64,000 nucleotides of DNA from JBBQXH01 sp963710975 (GTDB lineage Bacteria; Actinomycetota; Thermoleophilia; Gaiellales; Gaiellaceae), in contig CAVQCG010000005.1 in assembly GCA_963710975.1 (NCBI GenBank), positions 930,001 to 994,000 on the forward strand, in the 5' to 3' direction. The notes beneath the pieces are model-generated. The model was not told where the DNA came from. It saw nothing but the letters and a program-made list of their open reading frames with translations, and ran no database searches. The position numbers and the translations under genes are program-made. Positions 10,699 through 21,903 of the stretch are shown here, piece by piece (within the stretch, counting starts at the first letter, position 1; each line of letters begins with the position of its first letter).

Positions 10699-12626
10699 TC
10701 ACCCGCGCTCCTTCAGCGCCCGGAAGCCCGGCTTCCACATCGGAGTCGTCCCATCCGGCAGGTGATCCCCGACGATCGTCCCGAGCTCCCCACTCGGCGG
10801 CTCCGGTGAGGCTCCGGCCCGCTCCCCCGAAATCGGTCACGATCTTCAGCCGCCCCAGAACCGCCGCCTCGGCCGGCGTCGGGTCGTAGACGACTCGCAG
10901 CGCTGTCCTGGCGATCAACTCGGGATCCGGGGCATGGAGCGGAGCCCCAGGATGGCCTGCGAGGTGCCGTGCGACAAATTCGAAGGCCGTCTCCTGGATC
11001 GGCTCGATGAGCTCGTGGAACTGCCGACGCTCCCAGGGGCTGTCCTCGAGCACCGGCCTCACGCGCTCTCCGTCGCGCTCGTAGCCGAGCACGCACCCGT
11101 GAGCGGCACTGTGGAACAGCTCGAGCAGCGACGGGCTCGACCGGACCAGCGACGACGATCGTCCGGGGACGTCCTCGTTGACGAGAAAGCCAGATGCGCG
11201 GAAGCCGGGCACCGCGCCGAGCGGTTTCTCGAACGTCCCGAGGTAGTAGCCGCCCAGCTCCTTCTCGAGACCGAGGTGAGCGCACAGTGCGAGCAGACAG
11301 TTCTGGAGGATCCGTGCCAGCCGATGTCGACGAAGGCGGCTCGCTCCGCTGTCAGAAGCTCCTCCTGGCGAAGATAGTCGACGATCAGCGCGAAGCGCTC
11401 GCGGTTGCGGCCTTCGACCGTCGGCCAGATCTCCTCGAGCAGCTCGAGAAACCTCGGAACGGTGGGATCGGGTCAGCGCCATCTCCTCACCGGAGAGCCG
11501 ATGCCTCTCGAGGGCGTCGCCACAGGCCTCGGACGTGAGAGCGAGACGGCGGAGCGCCTCCTCGACCGAAAGGCGCCCCCAGCTGCGCGAGAACAACCGC
11601 CGAGCGGCCTCGGGCGCCGTGTAGACGAGGCTCGGGTAGAGGGAGCCACGCGACACGTGCAGGTAGCGGGACTCGACCTCGAGGCCGGCCGAGCACGCGC
11701 GCGAGGTCGAAGAACCGCTTGACGACGAGGCCGTCCCGGGCCGCGAAGAAGACGCGCTCGTAACCCGCCGTGCGAATCTGCTCGACGAGCCACACGGCGA
11801 AGCCGAAGAAGAGGAGCGAGGCGTTGCAGCGGCCGACGTTCTCCAGGATCGACGGGCGACCGACCTCTCGCGTCGGCTCCGGCAGCTCGCTCAGCTCCTC
11901 GAGCAGCGACGCCATGACACGGCCCCCGCTCGGCCTGTCGCCGAGCCGTGACGCAGCGCCAGCGGTACTTCGCGGTCGGCACGAACAGCGATCTGAGGCC
12001 CTTCCCGAGAGCCGGCGTCACGTCGGAGTGGTGGTCGTCACCGACGTGGAGGAGCCTGCCGCGGAGGGCACCCGAGACGGTCGAGCACGACCTCGTAGAG
12101 AGAGCCTTGCGCCTTCGTCTTGCCGAAGACCGAGGACACGAAGAGGTCCGGGCTTCTACGTACCCCTCCCGGCGGGCCATCTCGCCGATGAAGGACTCGG
12201 CAAGATACGTGTCCGAAACGATGATCACGGGCTTCCCGCTCTCGAGAGCCCTCCGGAAGAGGCGCTTGCCGCTGTCGAGAGCCCTGATCGCGTGACGCTC
12301 GCACTCGAGCTCGATCCGCTGCAGCGCTTCCGCCGTGCCCGCTTCGAGGGCTGCCATCCGGATCAGCTCGACGTAGATCTCGTCGAGCGTCACCTCCTCG
12401 AGACCACGCCCCCACGCCCGCACCCGAGCCGCTCCTCGGCCCTGATCCGCAGCGTCGGGAAGTCGCGGCCTCCGAGCTCGAGCGATTCTACGGCCTCGTC
12501 GTCCACCTGGACGAAGAGATCCTTGGGCGAGAGAGACCTTCTCGGCCGACGAGCGTGTCGAAAAAGTCGAACGAGATCGCATCGACCTCGGGCACCAGAT
12601 CGGCAAGCGTCCGTTCGACCGTCATC
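10699..12626 (-). pseudogene. large HAD-superfamily protein of polysaccharide loci (COG5610-like), frameshifted
   Basis: ATG at 12626 leads to TVERTLADLVPEVDAISFDF and FDTLVGRE, the HAD motif I DXXDT. VIIVSDTYLAESFIGEMARR is motif II. LLHVGDDHHSDV is the acidic motif IV. The second half (ENVGRCNASLLFFGFAVWLV, VFFAARDGLVVKRFFDLAR, YLHVSRGSLYPSLVY) is the extension found in large HAD proteins of glycan clusters. The C-terminus is recovered as PMWKPGFRALKERG with TGA at 10699. The frame changes several times, near 12540, 12420, 12130, 11900, 11690, 11330 and 10780. The substrate is unknown; phosphosugar or carrier-linked glycan is a guess. It lies between glycosyltransferase genes on the same strand. 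Confidence 0.65.
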
Positions 12627-12699
12627 GATTGGCCGCGGACCCCGAGACGTGTCCTCGACGATCCGGTGCGCGGGAGCGATCACTCCGACCGGGGAACCG

Positions 12700-15600
12700 A
12701 CTGATCAGCGCCGGCATTCTTCGGCCCCGCCCCTCGCGAGGCGAGCCTCCTGGCAGTGCGCAGGCGCCGTCTCAGGACGGGGGTTCCGCCGGACCGCATC
12801 GGAGAACTGGTACTCGAAGAGCCGTCGGCAGAGCCGCCGAGCTCGACCTGGAAATCGGTGAGCCCGAGCTCGAACGGCTGGTCGTGCGGGAGCTTGACGG
12901 TGATCCGCGAGTAGCCGCCCTTGCCGACCTTTCCCGGCTCCACGCCCGGTGGCGTGAGCACGACATGCCACCGAGCGAACTCGGGGCCAAGCGGCGCCAC
13001 GCGCCCCTGCCAGGGGATCTCCCTGCCACCGCCGGGGGAACCGCCCGCCCATCTTGATATGCTGTGCAGCGCTTTCAGGCGCCCCGTGCCCGAGACGCAG
13101 ATCGTCCGGCCCGCCACGCTCTCGATGGTCGGGATAACGCACTCGAGCGTGAACCACGTTCCACCCCTTGTAGAGCCGTCGTTCTCGAGCAGGAGATACG
13201 ACTTCCCGAGCGGTAGGCGTACGCCCTCTGTCCAAATCCGCTGCTCGGATCGATACGACACTCCGCTTCCGTCGAACGACACGATGAAACCAGGGCAAAT
13301 CTCGCGATACGCGTACGAGCCGTCGGCAGGGCGCTTCAGAGGCCCTGGGCCTGGCCAGACGCGGAAATCGCCGTTCCCGATCAGGTTCCGATCACGCTGC
13401 GCGCTTCCCGCGCCGACCTGGGACGCGACCCTCTGGAGGGTCTGCTCCACGTTCCAGATGTAGTCGTGGAGCCTCTGGAACTCGCGGCGCTGCTCCCCGA
13501 GGAGCTGGTACTGCACCTCCCCGAGCGCGAGGAGCTGGCCAATCGCGGAGTCGCCGCGCCGTTCAGGCCTGCCCGCACCGCGCGATTCACAAGCTCGGCG
13601 CGCTTCGCCCGGTGGAGGTCGGCCTGCGCATGGACCGAGTTCCCGTAGGCACCGGCCGTCCCTTGCGTGCGATGGTGGTAGTTCGCGAGCGGCTCGCGGA
13701 CGACATGGATGTCGAAGCGCGCCAGTAGCCGCAGGTGGAAGTCCCAGTCGCCGAGCGGGCCTGCCGCTTCGCTGAACGGGCCCACGGTCTCGAATGCGGC
13801 GCGGCGGAAGAAAAGCGAGATCGGCGGGAAGCGATTCTCGACCGCGAGATCATCAGCGAGATGGATTCGAGCTGCGCGATTGAAGGGGAACCGATCGTGG
13901 ACGGTCGGCTCTCCGCTGTCGTCGAGCTCCTCCACGACCACCTGAGCGCGTGTCAACGCCGCCCTCCCAACCGCGTCCCATCCGTGCTCGTCGAGGTACG
14001 ACACCGTCCGGGCGAGGAACGTCGCCTCCCAGCTGTCGTCGTCGTCGTGGATCGCGATGAAGTCGCTGTCCACATCTCGCGATTCCCGCGTTCGAAGCCG
14101 TCTGCATGCCCAGCGAGACGGGATGGTGAAGAACGAGAACACGCCCGGCGACCTCTCGGCGACCTCGTCCAGGACGAGGTCGACCTCCGCGGGCTCGCCT
14201 CCGTCGTTCACGACGACGAGGAGCCAGTCCCCGTACGTCTGATTTAGACACGCTCCGAACGGCGCGGCGCAGGAGCAGCGGTCGATCCTTCGTCCGCACG
14301 ATCACCGCCACGCGGGCAAAGGAGATCCGCGCCGCGCCGCTCCGGAGCCTCGCCGGCGCCGGCGCTCGGCTGTCGGCGGCGACGACGACCGCGGAAGCTC
14401 GGTCGTGAGACCTGGGCGAGCTGGACGAGCTTCGCCTGAGGGTGGGGAGCCGCTCGATGAATGGCCTGATGTGGCGCCGCCGGTTGGCGACCTCGTGCAG
14501 GCGCTTGCGCTCCCCTCGGAACATGCCACCTGCGTCGATCCGGTACCAGAAGAGCGGCTCGGGAACGCAGACCATCGTCAAGCCTTCGAGCGACGCCCGG
14601 CAGAAAAGCTCCCAGTCCTCGTGGGTGATGCCGTAGTCCTCCGTGAAACCGCCGATCTGCTCGAAGGCCTCCCGGCGGTAGAGGGCGTTGGCGTCGCCGA
14701 AGCAGTTCGTGAAGATACCCAGCGCGGATCGCCGCGCCGAAGGGCGCGAACCGGACGATCGGGCGCCCAGCCTCGACATCCTCGTCTTCCTCAAACCCGT
14801 CGAAGAACGTGGTCACGATGTCCGCCCCGGTCCTGAGCGCGGCAGCCACGAGCGTGCTCAGCTCGTGCGGCATCGCGAGATTGTCGTCGTCCATGAACAG
14901 GAGGTAGTCGCCCGTGGCGTGACGGGCCGCGTGGTTGCGGGCCGCGCCGAGATACCGGTTCTCCTGGACGATGACCCGCCACCCGCGCGGCTCGACCTCC
15001 TGGCGGATCTCCTCGAGCTCTCGACGAACGTCGGGATCGGGGCTCCCGTCGTCAACGAGATGACTTCGAAGTTCCGGTAGGTCTGCGCCTTCAGCGATTC
15101 GAGCGCGCTTCGCAGCAGAGCTGGGCGCTGGAAGTGGGTGACGCAAACGCTCACTCTCGGCCCCTGCTCCGGAGCCCGGAGTGGCTCCTGGGTGCGGGAT
15201 GGCCGGACGCGGGCAACACGTGGACGGTGCTGCGCCACAGTGCGAGCGGGTCCTCGCCCCGACCGGGCGGCAGGCGCCCGACGCGACGCGCTCCACGATC
15301 GCTCGAGCCAGCCGTCCAGGGTTGTCGAGGGTCTCGTTCCCGCGTCCCACGTGTGTGTGGAGGCCTCCGTCAAGACGAAGCACTTCCAGGCCTGATTGCG
15401 GCACCAGTCGTGCGCGCAGCCCGTCGCGGCGCCGTGAGTCGCAGAAGACGAGGGCGCCGGACGAGCTGAGGAACGCAATCTCGTCGGCGATCGAGAGGTC
15501 GCGTCTGATGGTGATCGGAACGCCCCACCGCGCCGTACGCAGATGGATGTAGGTCACTGCGTCCATCTCCCCATCGGTCTCGGGGATCCGACGAACCAAC

Positions 15601-16384
15601 CTCGACGTCGCGGTCGAGCTCGGAGAGCGCGCGCTCGACCGCGTCGCAGAACAACGGGAGCCCCCCGTCGGCGCCGAGCGGGCCGTAGTAGGCAATGGGC
15701 GCGGGCTCGCCGCCGGCAGGCTCGACCGGGTGGCTTCTCGCCGGAGCGGCCACTGAGCCGCCGAGGTCGTGGACCTCCTGCGTCTGCGGGGTAGAAACTT
15801 GCCCGTGTACCACCGCCAAGCCCTTCGGTCGTGAACGAGGACGACGTCCGCGCGCTCGAGGGATCCGCGTTCGAGCACGTCGTTCTCAAGTGACCCGACG
15901 TTATCGAGCAATCGGTCTTCGACCTCCGTGTGGAACACCGTTCCCCCGACCACGTGGATCGCGAACGTCGTGTCGAGAGAATGGAGACCGAGGTGCTTTG
16001 CCAGCGTCGCGTAGTAGGCGACGCCGTACCTGTCGAGGCTGTGTACCTCGGCGAATGTCCTTTTCCTCATCAGCTCGAGGAGGTCGTACGCTGCCTTGTG
16101 GCTCCCCGTCGTCACACCCGGGACGGGCGCATCGGGAATGACGTCAACGGCGATACGCTCCAGAACCTCGGGTGGGAACAGGCGGGCGATATCGTCCCGC
16201 CGCCCGTATCGGCCTCGACCGACAGGATCGTCGCGCAGATGCCACCCTTCCCGCTCGCCTCGGACGCCTGGGCAAGCCGCGCCGCCGCGTAAAGGAGGAG
16301 CTGGACAACGTCTTCGTCCTGCGCCGCCGAAGGCGAGAGCGTGGGCACGATGAACGCGAGGCTGCTCGATGCAGGCCTGCTCAT
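12700..16384 (-). pseudogene. giant multidomain glycosyltransferase (GT-B-like, GT2, GT2, C-terminal domain), frameshifted
   Basis: ATG at 16384 begins MSRPASSSLAFIVPTLS. A GT-B-like part follows (AIHVVGGTVFHTEVEDRLLD, ADVVLVHDRRAWRWYTGKF, IADEIAFLSSSGALVFCDS). The first GT2 domain starts near 15160 (VSVCVTHFQRPALLRSALES, LVDDGSPDPD, YLLFMDDDN). The second starts near 14320 (VAVIVRTKDRPLLLRRAVRS, DFIAIHDDDDSWEATFL, PFSEAAGPLGDWDFHLRLLA). A coiled stretch (QRREFQRLHDYIWNVEQTLQ) and a beta-rich tail (NLIGNGDFRVWPGPG) complete it. Frames change at least eight times, so the exact end near 12700 is uncertain and two adjacent genes cannot be excluded. If one protein, it would have added two or more residues to the same glycan. 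Confidence 0.6.
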
Positions 16385-16658
16385 GCGGATCGCCTCTGAT
16401 CCCATGCCCGCCTCAACTCGACGTCCAATCGTGCGGACGCCCAATACCCGCGCATACTCGGTGCTGACCTCGAGCGGAAGCCTGTCAGTGATATCGTGCG
16501 CGGCCCTTACGGGCCGAAGCGCCCCATCCCGGGTCGGAGACGGAACCAGGGCAGACTGAGGGGAAGGACGACTGGGAAACCGGGCCTGGGATGGGCTCCT
16601 TCTGAGGCGCGGTCGCAAGACTCAACCCGCGTGAGAACCATCCGTTCCATCAGCTCTC

Positions 16659-19342
16659 TCATCGTGCCGGGCTTCCCGACGGCTGCTGCGCCGTCCTCTC
16701 CAGTAGTCGGTCGAGCACGTCCTCCGGCGGGAGTGCCGCGCGTGCCTCATCGCGTTCGGCCAGGGACCAGACCACCCGCTCCGTGATCGCTCGCCAGTCC
16801 CACTGGCCCTGTGGCTCCACGGCGCGGACACGACCCAGTTCGTGGCCTCCGTGCCTGAGGTCGAGCTCGATCGGGCCGGCCCCGGGCGGGACGCGAACCG
16901 GGTTCCGCCCGTCGAGCGCAACCGGGAGAACGACGGCACTCTGCCTTTCGAGCGGTGCGACGAAGTCACGGAAGTCCGCCCTCGACATCGCGTCTGCAAG
17001 ACCGATCGCGTACGCCTCGCGGAAGAGCTTCCCCGCAAGGCGACGCCATCTGCGGCGAAGGCGCATCGCCTCGAACACATCGAGAACAGGGCGCGCGGCC
17101 CTAAGGGCACGCCGGTGCGGATCCCTTCGAGCGTACGGCGAGAACGCCAATGGGAGATGCCCCTTGACGTCGGGATGCCTCGTGGCGAGCAACACATCGC
17201 CGGCGCCCTCCTTGCGGCAGTTCCTCAGGGCGGTGTCGAGCGAGGTGTCGGGGAAGTGCCGTCCAATCGCGAGCGGCTCGTACACGAGACGGATGCCGCC
17301 GCGTAGGAGCCGGATCCCATACTCCCAGTCCTCACGCCGTCCGACGAACGACTCGTCGAAGCCTCCCGAATCCAGGAAGAGAGAGCGCGGGAACGGAGAC
17401 GTTGCCGCTGACGAAGTCGACGTATGTCCACTGATGGCCCGGTTCCGCCTTTCGTCGGAAGTGGTCCTCCCACCAGGCCCGGACGGAGAGAGCCCAGAAG
17501 CTCTGCTCCTCGACGACCGGAGGGTAGTAGCCGAGCACGACTTGCTCCTCACGAGCGTCGCGGTGGGCTTGCGCGTGCTCGGCCAGGAACGCCGGGTCAG
17601 GCACGACGTCGTCGTCCAGCCACACGACGACGGGGTGCAGTGCTTGGCGTCCGCAACGGTTCCGACCCGCACCCGCGCCGGCCTGCTGCTGCTCGAAGAC
17701 CTGACAGTCGTAGGGAAGGTCGAGCGAACGCGCCATCCCGGCGCTGCCGTCGGAACCACCGTCGAGCACGAGCACAACCTCGAACCGGTCGGACGGATAG
17801 GTCTGGCGGGCGAGCGCCTCCAGCACCTCGCGGAGCTTCGCGCGTCTGTTGTGAGACGTGATCGCGACCGAGAGCAGCGGATCGTCCGCGCGCACGGCGA
17901 GCTGGAGTGGAGCTGGCACCGATGGCGACTCCGGCCGGCTGCGAACGGGCGGGATGCCCCTGCGGCTCCATCGGGATCTGAGCAGCCCGAGCGGACCGAC
18001 GAATGTGCCAGCGAGCTCGGAGGCGAAGACCTGCAGTGGAATCGCCCGATCGTCGCGACGGAGAAGACGTACGAGGTCGCGGCGGAGATGGTGGAACCAC
18101 CACCACGCCCAGATCCGTACGGCACTGGGCTCGCGATGCCGGATCAAGCAACGGGACGCAAAGGCGGTCGACGACAGCGTGTAGTCGCGGAGGATCCCGC
18201 GGAGTCCCGCAAGATCGCGCCGGTGGCGGTGCCAGACGACCCCGGCCCGGATCGAACACGATCCGGTAGCCAGCCTCGAGGATCAGGAAGTACGCGTATC
18301 GGTCGTCGCCCGAACGTGCCGGGGTACCCGGCCCGAGATCCTCAGCGAACAGCCCGATCTCTTCCAGGCCGGTGCGACGGAAGATCGAGTTCGCCCCTGC
18401 ACCGGCAGGGCCGGCCGCAACGGCGGGCGAGCTCTTCGTCCCGTCGAAGATCCGCTGCTCGAAATGCTTCTCGAACCCCCCGTGTCGCTCGAACAGGTAT
18501 TGAGCAGACGTCTCCAGCTCGAGCGGCGCGACGTCAGCCGGTGACGGCCATCACCACCGGGTCGGCGAATGCCGACCCGAGATCGTCGAGCCAGCCCGGT
18601 CGACAACGCAGTCGTCGTCCGTGAAGGCGATCAGGTCGCCACCCGCTTCGATGATACCTCGGTTTCGCGCACGAGCCTGGCCAGGCAGCTCCTCGCGCAG
18701 GTATCGCACGCGGAGGTCGGCGCAAAGCTTCCGCGTCGAGTCGTCCGTCGGGCAGTTGTCAACGACCAGGACCTCATCCGGACGGGTTCGAAGCGCGAGG
18801 AGGCTCTCGAGGCAGGGACGCAGCTGATCTGTCCGGTCGCGCGTACACACGATCACCGAGACGGCCGGTGTGCGTCCGGCTTGTCGGATGCCTGTCTCTC
18901 CCCGCGCAGCCCACTCGAAGATCTCGGCGAGCCCTAGCCGCCAGAGTCCCTCTCCGAGCTCATGACTGATAGCCGCCCGCTGAAGCTCGGCCGTGACGAC
19001 GCCGGTGAACGGCAGCCAGATCTCGCCGATCACTGCGCCACGCCTCCTGACCACGAGGAGCGTCTCCCGGTAGCGATCGGGGTCGACCTCGAGGTCTCGC
19101 AAAGGGCCGTCGACGGAGACCTCGAAAACCTTCGCGGTCTGGCCGGTCTTCCCCCTGGAGCGTCTCATTGGTGGGCTGCTCGGCCCCGCGCTACCTTGCT
19201 GATCGCAGAAGCACGCCGTCAAGGCCGATCGGACGCCAGACGGACGCATCCTCCGACCCGGAGGCGGCGCGGCGGTAGAGAGCGAGCCAGGCCAGAACGA
19301 GCTCGTCCCGGCAGGACGAGCCCTTCGCCGAGTGAGTCTCAT
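16659..19342 (-). pseudogene. tandem two-domain GT2 glycosyltransferase, frameshifted
   Basis: An N-terminal domain of about 90 residues (VFEVSVDGPLRDLEV, RYRETLLVVRRRGAVIGEIW) precedes the first GT2 (AVSVIVCTRDRTDQLRPCLE, LIAFTDDDCVV, AGAGANSIFRRTGLEEIGLF). A linker with RIWAWWWFHHLRRDL and FASELAGTFVGPLGLLRSRW joins it to the second GT2 (LLSVAITSHNRRAKLREVLE, VVVWLDDDVVPDPAFLAEH, GFDESFVGRREDWEYGIRLL). The protein ends LERTAQQPSGSPAR at 16659. Frame changes are needed near 18620, 18540, 18260 and 17370. Both DXD motifs remain. The start near 19342 is inferred. It is upstream-most of the five-gene minus-strand glycan run and is the closest parent of several GT2 relics nearby. Confidence 0.65.
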
Positions 19343-19379
19343 CAGGCAACTCGACTCACGATCGCCAGCGGGATGCCTG

Positions 19380-19622
19380 CTTCGCCTACTGCTCCGCTGT
19401 CGTCATCGACGCTGCAGGAACAGTGCTCAAGGTCGCGCCGGCGCCTTCCGGGCGTGGGCTCGAACGGGAGATTCTCGTCCGGAACGCGGTCCCGGGCGGC
19501 GGTTCTAGTGTGATCGCTCGAACGGAGCTCGTACGCGACGTCGGCAGCCTCGACGAGCACTTCTAGGTGATGGCGGACTGGGATCTCTGGGGCCGACTCG
19601 CCCGCACTCTGCTTCCGGCGAC
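19380..19622 (+). pseudogene. internal fragment of a GT2 glycosyltransferase with an in-frame stop
   Basis: The fragment reads FAYCSAVVIDAAGTVLKVAP, then EILVRNAVPGGGSSVIARTE, LVRDVGSLDEHF, TAG, VMADWDLWGRLARTLLP. It parallels the gene at 2716-3747 (WACSAALVV, LLMRNAVPGGCSNVIAELSL, LADWDLWIRLALT). The N-terminal nucleotide-binding half and the C-terminus are missing. It runs opposite to the neighbouring tandem glycosyltransferase, so it came from a plus-strand paralogue. Confidence 0.65.
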
Positions 19623-19869
19623 CGGATGGACGAGTCGTCCGCGCTGATCGTGAGCCAGGTCGTGAGATCGGGGCCCGCGCGCATGGATCCCCTCCCGCCG
19701 CCTCGGCGGGACCGGAGACACCCGATCGAGGTATCACTCGATCCAGGTATCTCCGTCCAGTCGCTTGAGCCGATCCGGACCGGGGCTGAGCCGGTGAAGT
19801 GCCGCAGTAGTTCATAAGGGGCGAGGCCTCCACGGCCCTCTCCAAGCGTAGCCCAAAGATCGGTCCTGA

Positions 19870-20050
19870 TCACGCCCCGAAGGTCCGCGCGAGAAACACG
19901 ACGTTCAACGCGATGATGATCGTCGCGACCACGACCGCCCGGCGGTGATGAGCCGAATTCTTGCGGCGCCCATGAGACTCCGGGTCGCGCGTGAAAGCAC
20001 CAGAGGCACGAGCGCGAGCGGGATCCCGAAGGAGAGTCGAGAGGTCGCGC
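19870..20050 (-). pseudogene. C-terminal fragment of an NRAMP-type (MntH-like) metal transporter
   Basis: Two frames together give SFGIPLALVPLVL, RSLMGAARI, then VVVATIIIALNVVFLARTFG and a TGA at 19870-19872. This is the last two membrane helices of NRAMP divalent-metal transporters, which usually end with IPLVLFTS...LMG and IIIALNVYLL. No trace of the other nine helices is present. It is a gene tail stranded in the island. Confidence 0.5.
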
Positions 20051-20326
20051 TCGAATGCGCGGCGACCTTCGCAACTCCGCGCCGGCAGGTTGGACTGTCG
20101 CGTCGGCGGGTGCGCATACCGTGCACGTACGGGCTTGTCTCCGGAGGGGTCCGGTCGTGACCCTGAATGGCACCCTTTAGGTCGCCGGTTGAGCTTATCC
20201 GCCAAGAGTCGGGAGCAGAGCGCGGGACCCGCCGCTCAGTCGCGTATATTCGACCGGTGTCCGCTGGAGACGTGCACCAAGCGCGCGACACCTCGTCTCG
20301 ATGATCTCTGTCGGGACGAACAAGAC

Positions 20327-21056
20327 ATGTCGAACCCCGTGCCGGCACCCGCGGTCGTCAGCGAGGAGTCGCCGAAGCTCTCGGTGGTGATCCCCTCGCA
20401 AAATCGACGAGAGCTGCTGGGTTGTGTTCTCGCGGGACTCCACGAACAGACAGAGCCAGTGCCGGCCGATTCGAGGCCATCGTGATGCTTGACGGAAACG
20501 ACCCGACGGGAGTGGAAATGCTGCGATCGCTCGACGTCGCTTTCGGCGTCAACGTGGTTGAAAGGCAGAAGGCGGCATTGCGCAATCAGGAACGTCGGGG
20601 CGGGAGCGGCGTCGACTCTGTCGTCCCGGCAGAGCAAGAGACACGGGCACAATCGGTCTTCGAGGATGTCTGTGGAGGAGGGAAAAGGGTTTGAGCTGGT
20701 CATCCACACCCAGCGCGGACGAGAGATGATTTCCGCCCGAGCGTTATGGCGTGGGCTGCAACATGGCGTCTCGGCGGGACGCGCCCGGGTCACTGGGGCT
20801 TCGATCCGGCGTTCAAAGTCGGGACGCCCACGGGTAGGGGAGGTGATCTTGCATCCGCAACGTGCCGAAGGAGGAGATCGCCTCAGAGTCGTTCGACGCT
20901 ACTTCACCTAGATCTGGACATGGCACCTCCGGCGGATTGCCCGGCGGCTCCTTGGACGAGAGCAGATGCCCTTGAAGCTCATTGCCACCGAATTGGCCGG
21001 AGCGCCGCGTGGACCGCTCGTCCACCGGCGCTCGGGCCGCGAGGCAGAGCGAAGCG
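20327..21056 (+). pseudogene. relic of a GT2 glycosyltransferase
   Basis: ATG at 20327 opens MSNPVPAPAVVSEESPKLSV and VIPSQNRRELLGCVLAGLHE, a GT2 start. After a frameshift near 20470 the text continues FEAIVMLDGNDPTGVEMLRS. About 70 codons later another frame shows YGVGCNMASRRD and FDPAFKVGTPTGRGGDL. The end, IWTWHLRRIARRLLGREQMP and LIATELAGAPRGPLVHRRS, matches the inter-domain tail of the tandem protein at 16659-19342 (FASELAGTFVGPLGLLRSRW). Stops, including TAG near 20911, interrupt it. Its tail runs in frame into the permease at 21077. Confidence 0.6.
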
Positions 21057-21076
21057 GCAACGGGCAGGGCTCGCCG

Positions 21077-21805
21077 GTGACGACGTCCGCCGTGTTCGGG
21101 CGCGTCGTGAGGCCGTCGGATGCGAGGAAGCACCTCCGCCAGCTCGGCCACAACAAGGACGTGACGTTCCATCTCGTCCGGCTCGAGCTCGCCACACGGC
21201 ATCGCGGGACGTTCCTCGGCTGGATCTGGTCGCTCACCCCGCCCCTCCTCCAGCTCGCCGCTACCTACTTCCTCTTCACGAAGGTCATCCCCCTCAACGT
21301 CGAGAACTACCCGGTATTCCTGCTCGTGGGGATGCTCTCGTGGACCTGGTTCTCGCGTTCGTGGAGTCAAGCGACCTCATGCCTCGAGACAAGTCGGAGC
21401 CTCGTGCTCCGGCCTGGGTTCACGATCGGGCTCCTCCCGCTGGCGGCTGTCGTCGTCGGACTCGTGGACTATCTGCTCGCCCTGCCAGTCCTCTTCATCG
21501 CGCTCGCCTTGACGACCGGCCTGCGCGCTGAGGCGGCCTTGCTCCCGTTGCTCCTGCTAATCCAATTCGTATTCACTTTGGGGCTCGGCCTCCTCTTCGC
21601 GCCGCTCCAGGTTTTTCTCCGCGACACACGTCAGTTCGTCGCATTGGCCATCAGCATCGGGTTCTGGCTCACGCCGATCTTCTACCGCGCCCGCCAGGTG
21701 CCCGCCCAGTTCCAATGGATCCTCGACGCGAATCCGATGGCGTATCTCATCGAGGCGCAACGAGCCATTCTTCTCGAGGAGATCCGGTCCCGGGCCCCGC
21801 CGTGA
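21077..21805 (+). CDS. wzm: ABC-2 polysaccharide export permease
   Basis: This is the membrane half of a two-gene glycan exporter that moves a lipid-linked polysaccharide out of the cytoplasm. RLELATRHRGTFLGWIWSLT near residues 39-58 is the amphipathic helix and entry typical of ABC-2 permeases. About six membrane segments follow (PPLLQLAATYFLFTKV, NYPVFLLVGMLSWTWF, GLVDYLLALPVLFIALALT, LLPLLLLIQFVFTLGLGLLF, FVALAISIGFWLTPIFY). The late motif NPMAYLIEAQRAIL is typical of Wzm/TagG. The frame is open back to 20966, but that part is the tail of a dead glycosyltransferase, so GTG at 21077 is preferred; 242 residues is close to family length. The stop overlaps the next small gene. It is the only intact export gene here. 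Confidence 0.85.
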   Translation: MTTSAVFGRVVRPSDARKHLRQLGHNKDVTFHLVRLELATRHRGTFLGWIWSLTPPLLQLAATYFLFTKVIPLNVENYPVFLLVGMLSWTWFSRSWSQATSCLETSRSLVLRPGFTIGLLPLAAVVVGLVDYLLALPVLFIALALTTGLRAEAALLPLLLLIQFVFTLGLGLLFAPLQVFLRDTRQFVALAISIGFWLTPIFYRARQVPAQFQWILDANPMAYLIEAQRAILLEEIRSRAPP

Positions 21806-21903
21806 TGACCATGGTTTGGGTTGCCCTTGCCTCGGTAGGAACTGCGATTGCTGGCTATCTGGTCTTCCGTGCGTTGCGACACTCAGTTCCGGAGGAGTTG
21901 TGA
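21805..21903 (+). CDS. small single-span membrane protein between the exporter genes
   Basis: A 32-residue reading frame begins at the ATG sharing an A with the permease stop (TGATG). Its end overlaps the GTG start of the ATPase gene by four bases. It encodes MTMVWVALASVGTAIAGYLV followed by FRALRHSVPEEL: one hydrophobic helix and a short polar tail. The perfect fit between permease and ATPase with coupled start and stop suggests a translated component. No family is known to me. It could instead be only a translational bridge. Confidence 0.5.
   Translation: MTMVWVALASVGTAIAGYLVFRALRHSVPEEL

Noticed and set aside
16783..18624. Long plus-strand open frame over the tandem glycosyltransferase
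   Set aside because: Composition is arginine/proline-rich with no family features. It is the high-GC antisense shadow of the GT2 domains on the minus strand.
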